The notes under the pieces were generated by a model. The model had not been told where the DNA came from and did not search any database. It saw only the letters and a list, made by a program, of their open reading frames with translations. Positions 17,949 through 28,900 of a stretch of DNA of 64,000 nucleotides are shown one piece after another. Source of the stretch: Bacillota bacterium. GTDB lineage: Bacteria > Bacillota_E > Sulfobacillia > Sulfobacillales > JAIMBI01. Numbering within the stretch: the first letter of the stretch is position 1; each line of letters starts with the position of its first letter. The position numbers were made by a program, and so were the translations under genes. The stretch spans positions 136,777-200,776 of the forward strand of contig JAKARZ010000001.1 of assembly GCA_021828405.1 (NCBI GenBank), given 5' to 3'.

Positions 17949-20900
17949 ATGGGTCTGGCGAGATTCAGCGAGTATACGCGTCAGCAAGTTCATGATTATT
18001 TCGATCCGCAGAGCGCCTTCCTGGCTCAGACGGGTACCTGGGGGCTCCATGCTATCGTGCGCGTGCCCCACACGGAATCCGACTGGGTATTTTTTGTAAC
18101 TCTTGCCCAGCACCGGGGTTCCTTCGCGTTTGAAGAATCCATTACGGACGCGGGCGTCTTATCCTGGCAGTCGCTGCCTCGGCAGACGCTGTCGGATAGC
18201 GCCGTTCAACGTTGGATCCGTCATGACGCCAGCCGTCACCACATATATCTGTTTCTCCGAGTACGCGGGCCTGGTCCTTACCTCTATATGGGCCAGTTAG
18301 ATTACGTCGCTCACGACTCCCACCGCGAGCGCCCCGTATTCTTTAAATGGCAAATCCGGGATTGGAGCCCGCCGGATCCTATCCGCACGCTGTTGGATTT
18401 GCCGCCAGCCGCCCTAAAGACCCCGGACGGCGGCGACGAGCACTCGTCATCGGTGCATGGGCACGCCGCCATCGCTCTCGTAACCCGGCGACATGTTTTC
18501 GTCCAGTGGCATTCGCCCGATGGAAAGCCCCAGGGCAGTCCGGAGCGCTTTCGGAACAGTCTGCCTGGCCTTCGCCGACTCCTCCGGCTAGCACCAGGAA
18601 CCTCGCTGGCCATGATGTGGACTGACGCCGCTCTCCTGTCGTGGGGTGCATGGGATGACGATCACCCGGGCGTTCTCACGTACTTGCCGTGGAACGAGAA
18701 GACCGCCGCCCTAACCCGCGCACCATCCTCCGCCGTAAACGCGTTGTTGCCGGAGGCCGTAGCGGCGCTGCTCTTGAGCCGCCGCGCTACTGATCCACCG
18801 CCGCTAGCGGCGAGTAAGGTTGATCGGGCGGTGCGCCTCGGCCAACGGTGGACTCGCCTTGCCAGAGAAGTTCGCGACGTGGAACAGAGCATCAAAGCGT
18901 TGCTGGACCAAGCATTCCCTGGATTTCGCACAGTCTGTCGCGACTGGAGGACCAAGTCCGCCCTATGGATTTTGGAAAACTATCCGACCCCGACCGAATT
19001 CCTGCGGGCCGACCTGGCCGTCTTGGTGAACGGCGTATCACTCGCCACCGCCAGTCGGGTTGGCGACGCCAAAGTTAAGCGTCTGCGCGCGGCGGTCTGC
19101 GCAGCGGTCTCGGCAGCGGACCCGGTCGCGACCCAGGAAAACCTACTCGGGGCCATCCGCCTCTGGAAATTGCGGAAAAGCGCGTTAGAAAAGACGGAAT
19201 CGATGCAGAGTGCCTTAGGCGCAACGGGCAAGTTTCCTGCCGTGCGGGGGGCCGCTCGTCATCCGAGGACACCGTTGGCCCCGGACAGGCGTCCCGGGGG
19301 CCGGTATCACGTGACCAAGACGTGGCAGTTTTCCGCGCAACCTGCGCCATCAGCACTGGAGTGCGAGCGATACAGTACCGGCTGGAGGTTGCTGTTTCGT
19401 GCCGCGGATGCCAAGGTGGTTCGCCAACAAAATCATCATCTCACCCGCGTTGGCGAGGCTTGGATTTTAGAGTCGTCGCATCCCGTAGAAGTGGACAACG
19501 TGATTACGGCCCTTCCGCTTAACGAGGTCATGATTTTTCGCCTGGCCAAGCAACATGACCAGTCGCGAGCGCCTCTGGTGACAAAGCTAAGCCGTCGACA
19601 TCAACATCTGCTGCTGGCAGCCGAAGGGGTGGCGGTGGCAGGTGGACAACCACAGAACCTTTTCGCGCTGGGCGGCTGGCGAGCCTTTCTCATCCCGGAG
19701 ACGGGACCCGTCACGGTCACCGACGTTGCCGGGCAACCTGTTTTACAACGATCCGCCCTTCCGGATTACCACCTCAAGGTGACGGGAACGCGGGCTGCGG
19801 GTATCGATGGAAGCCCCCCAGTGTTTCTCGGTGCCTTTCCAACGGTTGAAGGCGACGCCAGTGAGCCGCTTACCCTCATTGTCGGGCAAGAGGGCAGGGG
19901 TCTCCACCGTTGGCGCAAGCAAGTACCTTTTTCCTCCGGCCGGGTGGACTTGCCGCTTCCACCGGCCTATATGGCGATGGGGTGGTTCTTTCTCCGGGTG
20001 TACGACGGGCGACAGACAGAATTGGAGACCCACGAGTTTCTCTGGATTCGAGATCTGGTCAGCATCGAGTCCTTCAGCAAGCCATCCGGGGTCGCCGAGC
20101 TTCGGTTTGTCACGGCTGGGCCACTCTCGGTCTCGTCCAACCACGCGGCCGTACCCTTGCGCATCACAACCGCGAATTTCCTGGAGGCGGAGATTCCGCT
20201 CCATCCGCAGTTTGACGTCACCCGCTGGTCGTTTCACGGCTTGCGGCCGCTCGATAACGTGCGCAACGTCGGCATCCGGGTAACGAGAACGGCATGGGCG
20301 CTGGGCGACGAATCGGCACCGGAACAAGATTTGGTGTGGACCACCACTCCGATCGACTTGCCACTGGCCGCAGCGCGGCCCACGTCGCGCCAGGTTCTCT
20401 ATCTCTCCGTGTCCCGCACCGACACCTTGCCCACTCAGGTCACTGTTTCGTGTGCGAACAGCCAGAAAACGATTCCCCTGAAAAGCGGGCGGGGCCTATT
20501 TCCGGTCCGCAACTTAGCCACCGCCATCCCGCTCGAGACGAGGGATATGAGTCCGATCTCCGTCACGCTGACGGTCATTGATGACCGCCGGCAGGCTCCA
20601 CGCCCGATGGCGTTGGCACGCTTGGTGCCGCAATACCGATGCGGCAAGTGCGGCGCGCCGTTCAGCGACAATCGCACTGGCTTGGAGCGCCACGTCACGG
20701 AGGAGCATCCCATCCGGTACCACCAGCCCAAACAGTACGGCGATTATCTAGCGCTCGCGATGCAGGCCGAGATGGTCGCAAACCTTCCCAGCAAGGTGTA
20801 CCTGTGCGGCGCTTGTTCGATGGTCGTGCTGGCGGATAAAAGTGCATATGCAAATCCCACCTCCGTTATGTCGTCCCATTGGAATATGCACCAAAAAGCA

Positions 20901-21083
20901 CAGCCAGGATCAATAATGACCTTCACCATACTAACTACACTCACCGAGATGGAATCTATAGCCCACTTGATCCTCCCGCCATTGGGACAATGCCTAGAGT
21001 GTCTTGGTGTTGTGTCGTTAGCCGCAGATTCATGGTCAGCCCACGTTAACACACACTACGAGGTGTGGATTGCGTCAGAATAA
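17949..21083 (+). CDS. DruH-like large defence protein: DUF3427-like N-terminus, IS110-hinge-like middle, zinc-finger C-terminus
   Basis: This protein has 1044 residues from the ATG at 17949, which has ACGAGG 7 bases upstream; a TTG at 17880 is less likely. Residues about 5-135 resemble DUF3427: YTRQQVHDYFDPQSAFLAQT, GTWGLHAIVRVP, LSWQSLPRQTL, IYLFLRVRGPGPYLYMGQL. Residues about 300-390 (LLDQAFPGFRTVCRDW, ALWILENYPTPTEFL, ASRVGDAKVKRLRAAV) resemble the helix-hairpin-helix linker of IS110 transposases. The central part looks beta-rich. The C-terminus has three CxxC clusters, near residues 898 (CGKCG), 952 (CGACS) and 1015 (CLECLG), each followed by histidines. A large unknown protein just before a DruE-type helicase is the layout of Druantia type III (DruH-DruE). 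The match is by architecture only. Confidence 0.6.
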   Translation: MGLARFSEYTRQQVHDYFDPQSAFLAQTGTWGLHAIVRVPHTESDWVFFVTLAQHRGSFAFEESITDAGVLSWQSLPRQTLSDSAVQRWIRHDASRHHIYLFLRVRGPGPYLYMGQLDYVAHDSHRERPVFFKWQIRDWSPPDPIRTLLDLPPAALKTPDGGDEHSSSVHGHAAIALVTRRHVFVQWHSPDGKPQGSPERFRNSLPGLRRLLRLAPGTSLAMMWTDAALLSWGAWDDDHPGVLTYLPWNEKTAALTRAPSSAVNALLPEAVAALLLSRRATDPPPLAASKVDRAVRLGQRWTRLAREVRDVEQSIKALLDQAFPGFRTVCRDWRTKSALWILENYPTPTEFLRADLAVLVNGVSLATASRVGDAKVKRLRAAVCAAVSAADPVATQENLLGAIRLWKLRKSALEKTESMQSALGATGKFPAVRGAARHPRTPLAPDRRPGGRYHVTKTWQFSAQPAPSALECERYSTGWRLLFRAADAKVVRQQNHHLTRVGEAWILESSHPVEVDNVITALPLNEVMIFRLAKQHDQSRAPLVTKLSRRHQHLLLAAEGVAVAGGQPQNLFALGGWRAFLIPETGPVTVTDVAGQPVLQRSALPDYHLKVTGTRAAGIDGSPPVFLGAFPTVEGDASEPLTLIVGQEGRGLHRWRKQVPFSSGRVDLPLPPAYMAMGWFFLRVYDGRQTELETHEFLWIRDLVSIESFSKPSGVAELRFVTAGPLSVSSNHAAVPLRITTANFLEAEIPLHPQFDVTRWSFHGLRPLDNVRNVGIRVTRTAWALGDESAPEQDLVWTTTPIDLPLAAARPTSRQVLYLSVSRTDTLPTQVTVSCANSQKTIPLKSGRGLFPVRNLATAIPLETRDMSPISVTLTVIDDRRQAPRPMALARLVPQYRCGKCGAPFSDNRTGLERHVTEEHPIRYHQPKQYGDYLALAMQAEMVANLPSKVYLCGACSMVVLADKSAYANPTSVMSSHWNMHQKAQPGSIMTFTILTTLTEMESIAHLILPPLGQCLECLGVVSLAADSWSAHVNTHYEVWIASE

Positions 21084-21100
21084 CTAGCCGGAGGTTACTC

Positions 21101-24100
21101 ATGAATATTCCAGAGTTGTTATCTGAGGTCGAGGCTAATTATACCAATTATTTGCGAACTACATTCTACATAAGAAACCAGGCGCTGCGAGAGTCATTTG
21201 CTGATGCCCTCGGAAAGGAGAACTTAGCGCGAGGCCCCTACCTGGAGTCGACGCCGCAATTTAGTAAAGGCACCTCGCTGAGAATGCTGCTGGCTGAGCT
21301 TTATCCGCACGAGCAGTGGGACGAACGCTTTCTGCAGGCCGTCAGAGGTGACCAAGCACTCTACTCCCATCAAGAGCATGCCATCCGGTCGACTGCCCGC
21401 GGGGACGGCGTGGTGGTGGCTACCGGTACGGGGAGTGGCAAGACGGAGGCGTTTCTGCTACCCATTCTAGTCCACCTGTATCGGCAGTGGAAACGGTCGT
21501 CGCAGAAGCAGCCGGGCATCCGTGCTTTGCTCCTGTATCCGATGAACGCGTTGGTGGCCGACCAGCGCGACCGTTTAGGTGAAATGGCACAAGCCCTTCA
21601 ACAGGACGCCTCCGGATTTCAGTTCACGTTTGGACAATACATCGGGGCGACGCCGGAAAGCGTGCCCCCGCAAGATGGCGGATATCCGGGCGAGTTGCTG
21701 ACCCGCGCCGAAATGCAGGCGACGCCACCCGATATTCTCATCACCAACTATTCGATGCTGGAGTATCTGCTCATTCGTCCCGACGACAGCGAGCTGTTTG
21801 ACCATGGCCACGCAGCATTCTGGCAGTTCTTGGTGCTCGACGAAGCCCATCAGTACCGCGGGGCTAAGGGCATTGAACTGGCGATGCTGATGCGGCGCCT
21901 CAAGGACCGGCTGCGTGCGGGCGGCCGACAAGCGCCATTCACCTGCATCGCGACCAGTGCCACCCTGGGAGAGCCCTCTCTCAAATCGAAAACCTCCGTG
22001 GCCGCGTTCGCGTCATCGCTGTTTGATGAGCCGTTTTCCAGTGACCAAGTCACCTTCGGTGACGCCCGCCCAGCTCCCGCGAAGGGGACAGTCCCGGTGG
22101 ACTGGCAGTCCTACCAAAACCACCTTCAAGCGATGGCCTCAGGCGGGTGCACAGCGAAAGATCTGGCATTACTTCTGCGCGACGATGCCAACTTTGCACT
22201 TCTGGTGAGGAGCCTGGGTGAAGGCCCGCTGTCCTTGACCAAGTTGGCCGAGTTGGTATTCCCCACAGTCCCCAACGCCAGTGACCGGGAAGGCGCGCTA
22301 ATTCGTTTGGTCGATTGCGCGGTCGCGGCGGCCCCGTCGCCCGACGCACCTCCGCTCCTGTCGGTGCGCTATCACTTCCTCCTGCGGGCACTCCAAGGGG
22401 TGCGCGTCACTCTGGGCCCAGTGCCCCGGATTCATTTAACAGGTCGTGCCACGCCCACCACTGGGTATCCGTTCGAGTTGGCGCTGTGCCGGTACTGCGG
22501 CCAGCATTACTTGGCCGGCCGCATCGTCAACAACCAGTTTCTGCCGCCCATCACCGATCCCACCCATGATGACTATCACCAAGTGTTTTTTCTCCCCACC
22601 TCGGGAACGGACCGCGAGGACCTCGAAGGTGCCCCGACCTACGGGGAGTGGGTCTGCACCCGTTGCGGAGACGGAGGCGAACAGGACACGTGCGAGCATC
22701 AATCCCGGGTTCAGCTGTTCCGAGTGGAGGCAGGCCAAGGTGACAAGTTTACGTGCCTGGTGTGCCAACAAAGCGGCGAAGACGTCATTCGCGAGTTGTT
22801 CCACGGATCGGACGCCCCGCACGCGGTCATCGTTACCGCCCTGCATTCTCAGTTGCCCCTATCCCGCCGCCGGATCCTAGCTTTCGCCGACAGCCGCCAG
22901 CGTGCCGCATTTTTTGCGTGGTATGTTTCCGAGTCGTACCGCACGATCGTCGAGCGCAATAGGATTTGGCGCACAGTAACCAAACTCACCCAGAAAGGCG
23001 AGGACGCGTCCCTCGAGGACACCGCGTTGGGTGTGGCAGGCTTGCTGCGGTCCGAAGGCGTGGTGCCGGAGTCCAGTTCACGGACTTCAGTTCAGCGCCA
23101 CAGCTGGACCGAGGCGTTAAAAGAAGTACTGGCCACCTCCGATACCCGCAGTCTCGAGGCCACCGGTCTCTTAATCGGTCGCATCCAGCTTCCCCGGTGG
23201 TGGACGGTTCCGGAAGAGATTCGGTTTCAGCACCATCTGACTGACGACCTAGTTCGCGAGATCATGCGGTGGATCCTGCATTCCCTGGTCGCTCAGAAGG
23301 CGGTCGCACTGCCTGAGGCGACTCCTGATGTGGACTGGGCGGAGGTGAGTTATGGTTCGGAACCCAAGGTGTTTGTGGTGGGCAAGCCGGGGAGCACCGC
23401 CAAGGCGGTGGCCATCGATAGCTCCCGCTCCAATCGGGTGCGCGTCCTTGCGCGAACCCTGGCGGCGATGGCGGACACACCAACTCAGTGGCGTGCATAC
23501 CTGGACCAGGCGGCAGCGCTGACCCGCGCCCTGCTGGAGCACACGGTGATACTGCAGAAGCGTCAAGAGGTGCACGACGATTGGTTGATACACCAAAAAC
23601 CTGGCGGCTATGCCGTGAATCTTGCGTGGTGGCGCTGGACCGCGATTGACGACCCGTACGAGTCCCCCATGCGACAGTGCCCCTCCTGTCACCGGGTCAC
23701 CAGTTGGTCGCTAGCAGATGTGTGCCCCACCTGGACCTGCCTGGGAACCCTGCGCCCCCTGGACGGCAGTATCCTCGAGCAGAATCACTACCGGGCTCTG
23801 CACCTCCAACACTTGCCGGCCACCCTCCGCGCGGAAGAACACACGGCGCAACTGAGTCGAGAAAAGGCTCTGGACTTTCAAAGCGCGTTTAAACGCGGGG
23901 CAATTAACGTCTTAAGTAGCTCAACAACTTTTGAGGTTGGAGTAGACCTCGGAAACTTGGACGTTGTACTCTTAAGAAATGTACCTCCGGAGACGTATAA
24001 TTACGCACAACGCGTTGGTCGTGCTGGCCGCCGAGGTGGATTTCCTGGAGTGGCGATCACGTATTGCAACCGATCACCACACGATCTCTACCATTTTGAA

Positions 24101-25633
24101 CACCCGGAGGATATGATCAGTGGGCGCTCTCGCCCACCAGTGCTTCACATTGAGAACGACGTCATCGTACGGCGCCACTGGGCCGCCGTCGTCCTCTCAG
24201 AGTATTTCCGCCATGGACACCGAGAGCGCTTTGGTGCTGTGAGAGACTTCCTTGGGGGACAGATGGACCACCCTACGGTGCTGGCCTCTCTAGCAGAATT
24301 TATCAGTCGAGACCCCTTGCGCTGGCAGGAGGCATTTGCGCGGATCGTGCCCGCCAGTCTCCAGGTTTCGACGGCAACTCTCAACGACTGGATGGCCGAC
24401 TTCTTGGCTCCCGACGGGCCGCTCAGCCGTACTATCGCTCAGGTCGTTGGTGAGTGGAACCAGGCCAAACAGTACGAGACACGAAGCAAAAACGAGGGAC
24501 ACTACAAAGACGCCGAGTGGGCACAACGTCGCAGCAAACATATTGAAAGCCAGAATCTCATTGGATTCCTATCAAGAAATGTGGTTATACCAAAATATGG
24601 ATTTCCAGTGGACTTGGTAGAACTGGAGTTGTTGTCAGATGCCTCGGAGACTGGTGACGTGGTGCTGCAAAGAGACCTGTCACAGGCTATAGCCGAGTTT
24701 GCTCCGTCAGCACAGGTCGTCGCCAACAAGAAGCTGTGGACCTCAGCGGCGGTCAAACGTGGTCCCCAAGGTGTGTGGCGTCAGGGAAGATACCGGACGT
24801 GCAAAGCCCACGGCACACTGGATTGGGTAGACAATATGGGAATGTTCCCGGGGGTGGCCTGTTGCGCATCCGCCCAGGAGCGAAACTATTTGATTCCCGA
24901 GTGGGGCTTTACCACCGACCGCAAGCGACCCTCGGATCTCCGCACCCAGCCCGTCCGCTTGTTTTCCAGTCGACCGTATTTCGCGGAGGCGGCGGACCCG
25001 GCCGGATGGACTCGGACGCTTCACCTGCCGACGGATGATCCCCGCCTCACGGCGTACGACGTGCGTCCGGGAACAATTGTCCTGGTTTCCGAGGGAAAGC
25101 GTGGCCAAGGTTTTTCCATCTGCGCTGAGTGCGGGACGGCCGATGCCAAGCCCCTCCGCTCGCCCCACAAGACCCCGTTCGGCACCCAGTGCTCGGCGCA
25201 CCCACTGCCATTGACCTCCCTGGCCCATCAATTTCGCACCCACGTTTTGCGCTTGGACCTTCGTTCAGACGCCATGCCGTCCGTGGCTCTGGCGTACGGA
25301 CTCGCATACGCGCTCCAGCTCGGCGCTGCCGAGGTAATGGAGGTGCCGCTCACTGACCTGCAGGCCCTGGTGTTCGCGATCGACCCGTTGAGCGTGCTAC
25401 TGGTGGACAATGTCCCAGGCGGCGCGGGCTTGGTCTCCCAATTGGTGTCGCAAAACGTATTGTTGGACGTGCTCACCGCGGCCACCGCGCGTTTGTCTGG
25501 CAACTGCGGGTGCGACGACAAGTCTAGTTGCTACGGATGCCTCAAGACTTACGGTAACCAGTTCATCCATCATGAGCTTAGCCGGGGTCCGGTCTTCGAG
25601 TTCTTGACGACATTGCGCAGGGAACTGTCGTAG
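21101..25633 (+). CDS. DruE-like DEAD/DEAH helicase with DUF1998/MZB C-terminal domain
   Basis: This 1510-residue protein starts at an ATG preceded by GGAGG and lies 17 bases after the DruH-like stop, so it is in the same operon. Walker A (ATGTGSGKTEAF) is near residue 108, the DEAH box (LVLDEAHQ) at 247-250, and motif VI (QRVGRAGRRGG) near 970. Zinc cysteines occur in the middle (CRYCG, CTRCGDG, CLVCQQ, CPSC). The C-terminal MZB/DUF1998 signature CGCDDKSSCYGCLK is near 1469. DUF1998 helicases include DruE of Druantia and DrmB of DISARM. The role is presumed ATP-driven translocation on invading DNA. Several conserved stretches, for example 23880-24010 and 24540-24660, are visibly AT-richer than the rest. 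Confidence 0.8.
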   Translation: MNIPELLSEVEANYTNYLRTTFYIRNQALRESFADALGKENLARGPYLESTPQFSKGTSLRMLLAELYPHEQWDERFLQAVRGDQALYSHQEHAIRSTARGDGVVVATGTGSGKTEAFLLPILVHLYRQWKRSSQKQPGIRALLLYPMNALVADQRDRLGEMAQALQQDASGFQFTFGQYIGATPESVPPQDGGYPGELLTRAEMQATPPDILITNYSMLEYLLIRPDDSELFDHGHAAFWQFLVLDEAHQYRGAKGIELAMLMRRLKDRLRAGGRQAPFTCIATSATLGEPSLKSKTSVAAFASSLFDEPFSSDQVTFGDARPAPAKGTVPVDWQSYQNHLQAMASGGCTAKDLALLLRDDANFALLVRSLGEGPLSLTKLAELVFPTVPNASDREGALIRLVDCAVAAAPSPDAPPLLSVRYHFLLRALQGVRVTLGPVPRIHLTGRATPTTGYPFELALCRYCGQHYLAGRIVNNQFLPPITDPTHDDYHQVFFLPTSGTDREDLEGAPTYGEWVCTRCGDGGEQDTCEHQSRVQLFRVEAGQGDKFTCLVCQQSGEDVIRELFHGSDAPHAVIVTALHSQLPLSRRRILAFADSRQRAAFFAWYVSESYRTIVERNRIWRTVTKLTQKGEDASLEDTALGVAGLLRSEGVVPESSSRTSVQRHSWTEALKEVLATSDTRSLEATGLLIGRIQLPRWWTVPEEIRFQHHLTDDLVREIMRWILHSLVAQKAVALPEATPDVDWAEVSYGSEPKVFVVGKPGSTAKAVAIDSSRSNRVRVLARTLAAMADTPTQWRAYLDQAAALTRALLEHTVILQKRQEVHDDWLIHQKPGGYAVNLAWWRWTAIDDPYESPMRQCPSCHRVTSWSLADVCPTWTCLGTLRPLDGSILEQNHYRALHLQHLPATLRAEEHTAQLSREKALDFQSAFKRGAINVLSSSTTFEVGVDLGNLDVVLLRNVPPETYNYAQRVGRAGRRGGFPGVAITYCNRSPHDLYHFEHPEDMISGRSRPPVLHIENDVIVRRHWAAVVLSEYFRHGHRERFGAVRDFLGGQMDHPTVLASLAEFISRDPLRWQEAFARIVPASLQVSTATLNDWMADFLAPDGPLSRTIAQVVGEWNQAKQYETRSKNEGHYKDAEWAQRRSKHIESQNLIGFLSRNVVIPKYGFPVDLVELELLSDASETGDVVLQRDLSQAIAEFAPSAQVVANKKLWTSAAVKRGPQGVWRQGRYRTCKAHGTLDWVDNMGMFPGVACCASAQERNYLIPEWGFTTDRKRPSDLRTQPVRLFSSRPYFAEAADPAGWTRTLHLPTDDPRLTAYDVRPGTIVLVSEGKRGQGFSICAECGTADAKPLRSPHKTPFGTQCSAHPLPLTSLAHQFRTHVLRLDLRSDAMPSVALAYGLAYALQLGAAEVMEVPLTDLQALVFAIDPLSVLLVDNVPGGAGLVSQLVSQNVLLDVLTAATARLSGNCGCDDKSSCYGCLKTYGNQFIHHELSRGPVFEFLTTLRRELS

Positions 25634-25689
25634 GCGCCACGTACTGGGAGCGCCTTGCGGCAGGTGCACTATCGGTACTTTCGCAGTTG

Positions 25690-25965
25690 AGCCCGCGCGG
25701 GCATGCTCGCGGCGGATGGGAGGCATCGGCAGACCCTCACCGGCACCCCGCAAGGCGGCATCCTGTCACCGTTGCAACCGGTGGCCGCCCTGCTGGAGGC
25801 ACTCGGGGTCACCCAGAACCATTATCGCCCGCACTCGTCCAACGGCCATCCCTTCTCGGAAGCCCCGTGCAAGACGCTCCAACACCGCCCCGATTGCCCA
25901 GACCGGTTCCCCACCATGGCGGTGGCCCGCCGGTTCCTCCGGTGCATCACAGTTCCCACCCCCCC
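25690..25965 (+). pseudogene. Fused remnants of a group II intron RT and an IS3-family transposase
   Basis: Within one open frame, TLTGTPQGGILSPL is the highly conserved RT motif 4 region of intron reverse transcriptases. It is followed directly by EALGVTQNHYRPHSSNGHPF, SEAPCKTLQHRPDCPDRF, a typical IS3-family OrfB C-terminal segment around the last catalytic glutamate. The two families are unrelated, so this is a junction of two decayed mobile elements. It lies exactly between the convergent ends of the two defence modules. Confidence 0.7.
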
Positions 25966-28900
25966 TTGACTCGCCTGAGCAATTCGCTTATCCGCGCGCG
26001 TTTGGCTGGATCGATTGCGGCGCCCACTTCCAGCATCACGGAAAGCGTCGGTTCCCACGGCGCCAATTCTTGAAACAACTCGCCGATGACATCTGCCAGG
26101 TCTTGCAGTTCCCCCGCTTTAAGCACCTGTTCGGACCGCATCCGTCCAGCGGGCAGGGGTGGGGGTGGAGGCGGGGGTGGGGGTGGGCTGGTCCGAAGGC
26201 CGACGCGCACCCGTCCCGCATCGGCGGCGCCCACCGGCCACGTGAGTCCATCAGCATCCAGCGTGATGAGACCCGCATCGTGCGCTTCGCTGAGGGCCCG
26301 CCTCACTACGCTCCATGGCAGGGAGCGATCCGAGTCGGCTAGCGCGGCCGCGATGGCCATGCCCGTGGAGGCCCCGTTGCTCCAGGCCATGGGAATTGTC
26401 GCCGGAAGGATGTCCATCACCCCCACGGGCGTCGGGGGAGCATACAACTTGGCCATGGCCGTCCAAACCCCGGCCGGCACCGACTCGCCCCATAAACTCA
26501 CCGGTCCGTTGACGAGCCACAGTGCCCCGGCTTGCACGGCTTCCGTGACCGCGTCATCCAACGCCCGCTCCGCAACCTTCGGCACCGCACGCGACTCGGA
26601 AAACCCGTCGTGCGCGATGTCCACCACGGTGGTGCCGGAGAAATATTGGTGCAAATGACCCCGGGACAGCCCGCCGTCAGCGGGCCACAGGCTGGGCAAC
26701 TGATGGGGGACCAACAAGGGAGGCGCCAAGTGATCCAGCTCTGCGGCTTCCGGCAGCACCACTTCGAGGCTGGATTCGCGCATTTCCTCGGAGCCAATGG
26801 ACTCTCGCCACCACGTGCGCACCGAGCGATCCGGCCGCATGGCCCGTAAAACGATCAAGCCCGACTCCATGCCTTGTTTGACCGTGTCCCAAATCCCCTC
26901 GGTGTTGAGCATCTTCGGCAAGGCGGGCACGGACGCGAACGCCCCCACGAGGTCCTTCAACCGACGGGCCGTGTCGCCCGCCCGCCACAAGTCGTAGGGT
27001 CCACCGGGCAAAATCGCTTCCGCGCTCACCGCCGTCTCTTGGATGCGCGCCCGGTTATCCTGCTTGATCTGTTCAAACAGCGGCCGCCGCGAATCGACGG
27101 TTAATTTGAACGCTGACGGTGCCCCATCCTTCCCCATCGACACCACGATGCTGTACGTCTGTGCGACCAGCCCGGGCAGCTCCTGGCGCACCTCACTTTG
27201 ATATTGTTTCAGCCGCTGCAGGCGGCCCGCATCGACCGCCTGACTCTTTAAGAGTTCTTCCACCAAATCCCAAGCCAGGAGGGCCTCCAACCGGTCGTGC
27301 AGCGTGCGCAGGGTGCTGCGGTCAGGGACCGCCAGCACCACCGCATTGGGATAAACCCGAGGCCGGTCAGCGCTGGTGGTTTCCTGCAAAAAGCGCTTGG
27401 CCGTGGCGCTCGGATCGCTGGACGCGGACACCGCCTCGGGTCCCAAAATGGCGTAGTGGAACGCGCCATCATCCTCAACATCCGCGGGGGAGCGCGGAAG
27501 AAGGTGCACCACCGCCCCCGAGGCGCGTGCGCCGCTCGTCAACAACTTGGTCCCGCCGATCTCCTCCAAGAGCCTTAAGGCAATCTCGTCGGGATGCGAC
27601 GCGACACGCGTCCGCGCGTCGTTGTGCATCTGCTTCAGGTTGGGCCGCGACCCCAATTGCCACACCTTAGGCAGCTCGGCGCCCGACCCACTCGCGAGCC
27701 CCTCTTCATCGAGGAACCATGACCGGTCCGCCCAGCCCGCCAGTCCCTTCTCCAGCTGAATCCGATCCGGACCGGCGCTGCCAATCAGGACGGCCAGGTC
27801 TCGGGTCGCGGCCCGCTGGCCAATGGGCTGAGAGTGCAAGAACGTGGCCATGACCGCCTGCTCGATCTCCCGGGCCGACAGGCCCACCGTCTCCTGCTGC
27901 ACCCGGCGCGCCTTGTCCAACTCGCCCGGCAGGATGGTGAGCCACTCCTGGCGCTTCCCGTCGTAGTCTTCCGTGGCGGCAACGCCCGCCAGTTCGCGGG
28001 CGGCGTCGGAAAGCTCCTGGGCGTCGGGGGCGGCTAAGAAAATATTGGTGCTGATCAGGAGTTGGTCGTCCCACGCCTCGGCGTCGCGCAGCGCCAGGGC
28101 AAAAGTCCGCAAGATGCCCCGCGTGCGCTGAAACCCTTCCAGTTGCGTCCACTTGGTGTAAAGCACCTCGGTGAGGTCGGGATGAAATGGATAATGGGCC
28201 TTGTAGCGCTCTTCCGCCTGCCCCCCTTCTCTCTTCGTGGCCGGGTCCACCGCCGCGATACCCTTCAAGGCGGCCACGATGGGGGCCTGGAATCGACCGT
28301 GGTCACTCACGGACTCCGGTGTAAAGAACTGTCGCCGCAAGATTTCGGCCACGTCGTCCTTTTCCACCGGCTGGACGCTGTGGTCCTGCTCCCGCCGAAA
28401 GACCGACGCCAAGTCCGAGCTCAGTTCTTTGCCCAAGAGGTCGTTCTTCCGGGGATCGCTGGCCAGCAGCGACACGACCAAGGCGCAGCGGGGCACCTTG
28501 GCCACCGCCTGCGTCAGATATTGAAAGAAGTTTTGCATGCGCCCGCGCCACTCGGGGTGGTCGGCCACCTTCTCGCGCACATACATCAACACTTCGTCCA
28601 CCAGCACCAGGGTGGCCAGACCGTCTTGCGCCGGGAGGCTCAGCAGATCGACCAAAAGGTTCTCGGCGGGTGCCGATTCGCGCTCGTCCGGGCGTCCATC
28701 CGCATGAAGCAGAGCCAGACCCGCGTCGCCCGCCAGCTGATAGGCCAACACACTCCAGGGCTGTTTGAGCCAGCGCGGGCGGCCGGCCGGATCCTCGATC
28801 TCCATCCCGCGCTCCACGTCCAACTTGTCAAACGGCAGGCAAGCCACGCGTGCACGGGGGAGGGCAATCCCCGCATGCTCGCGGAACTCCCGCACCGCCG

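Noticed and set aside
26157..26200. G-rich tract in the DUF499 gene as a phase-variable or G-quadruplex switch
   Set aside because: It encodes the proline linker in frame and is interrupted by other bases; no evidence of length variation.
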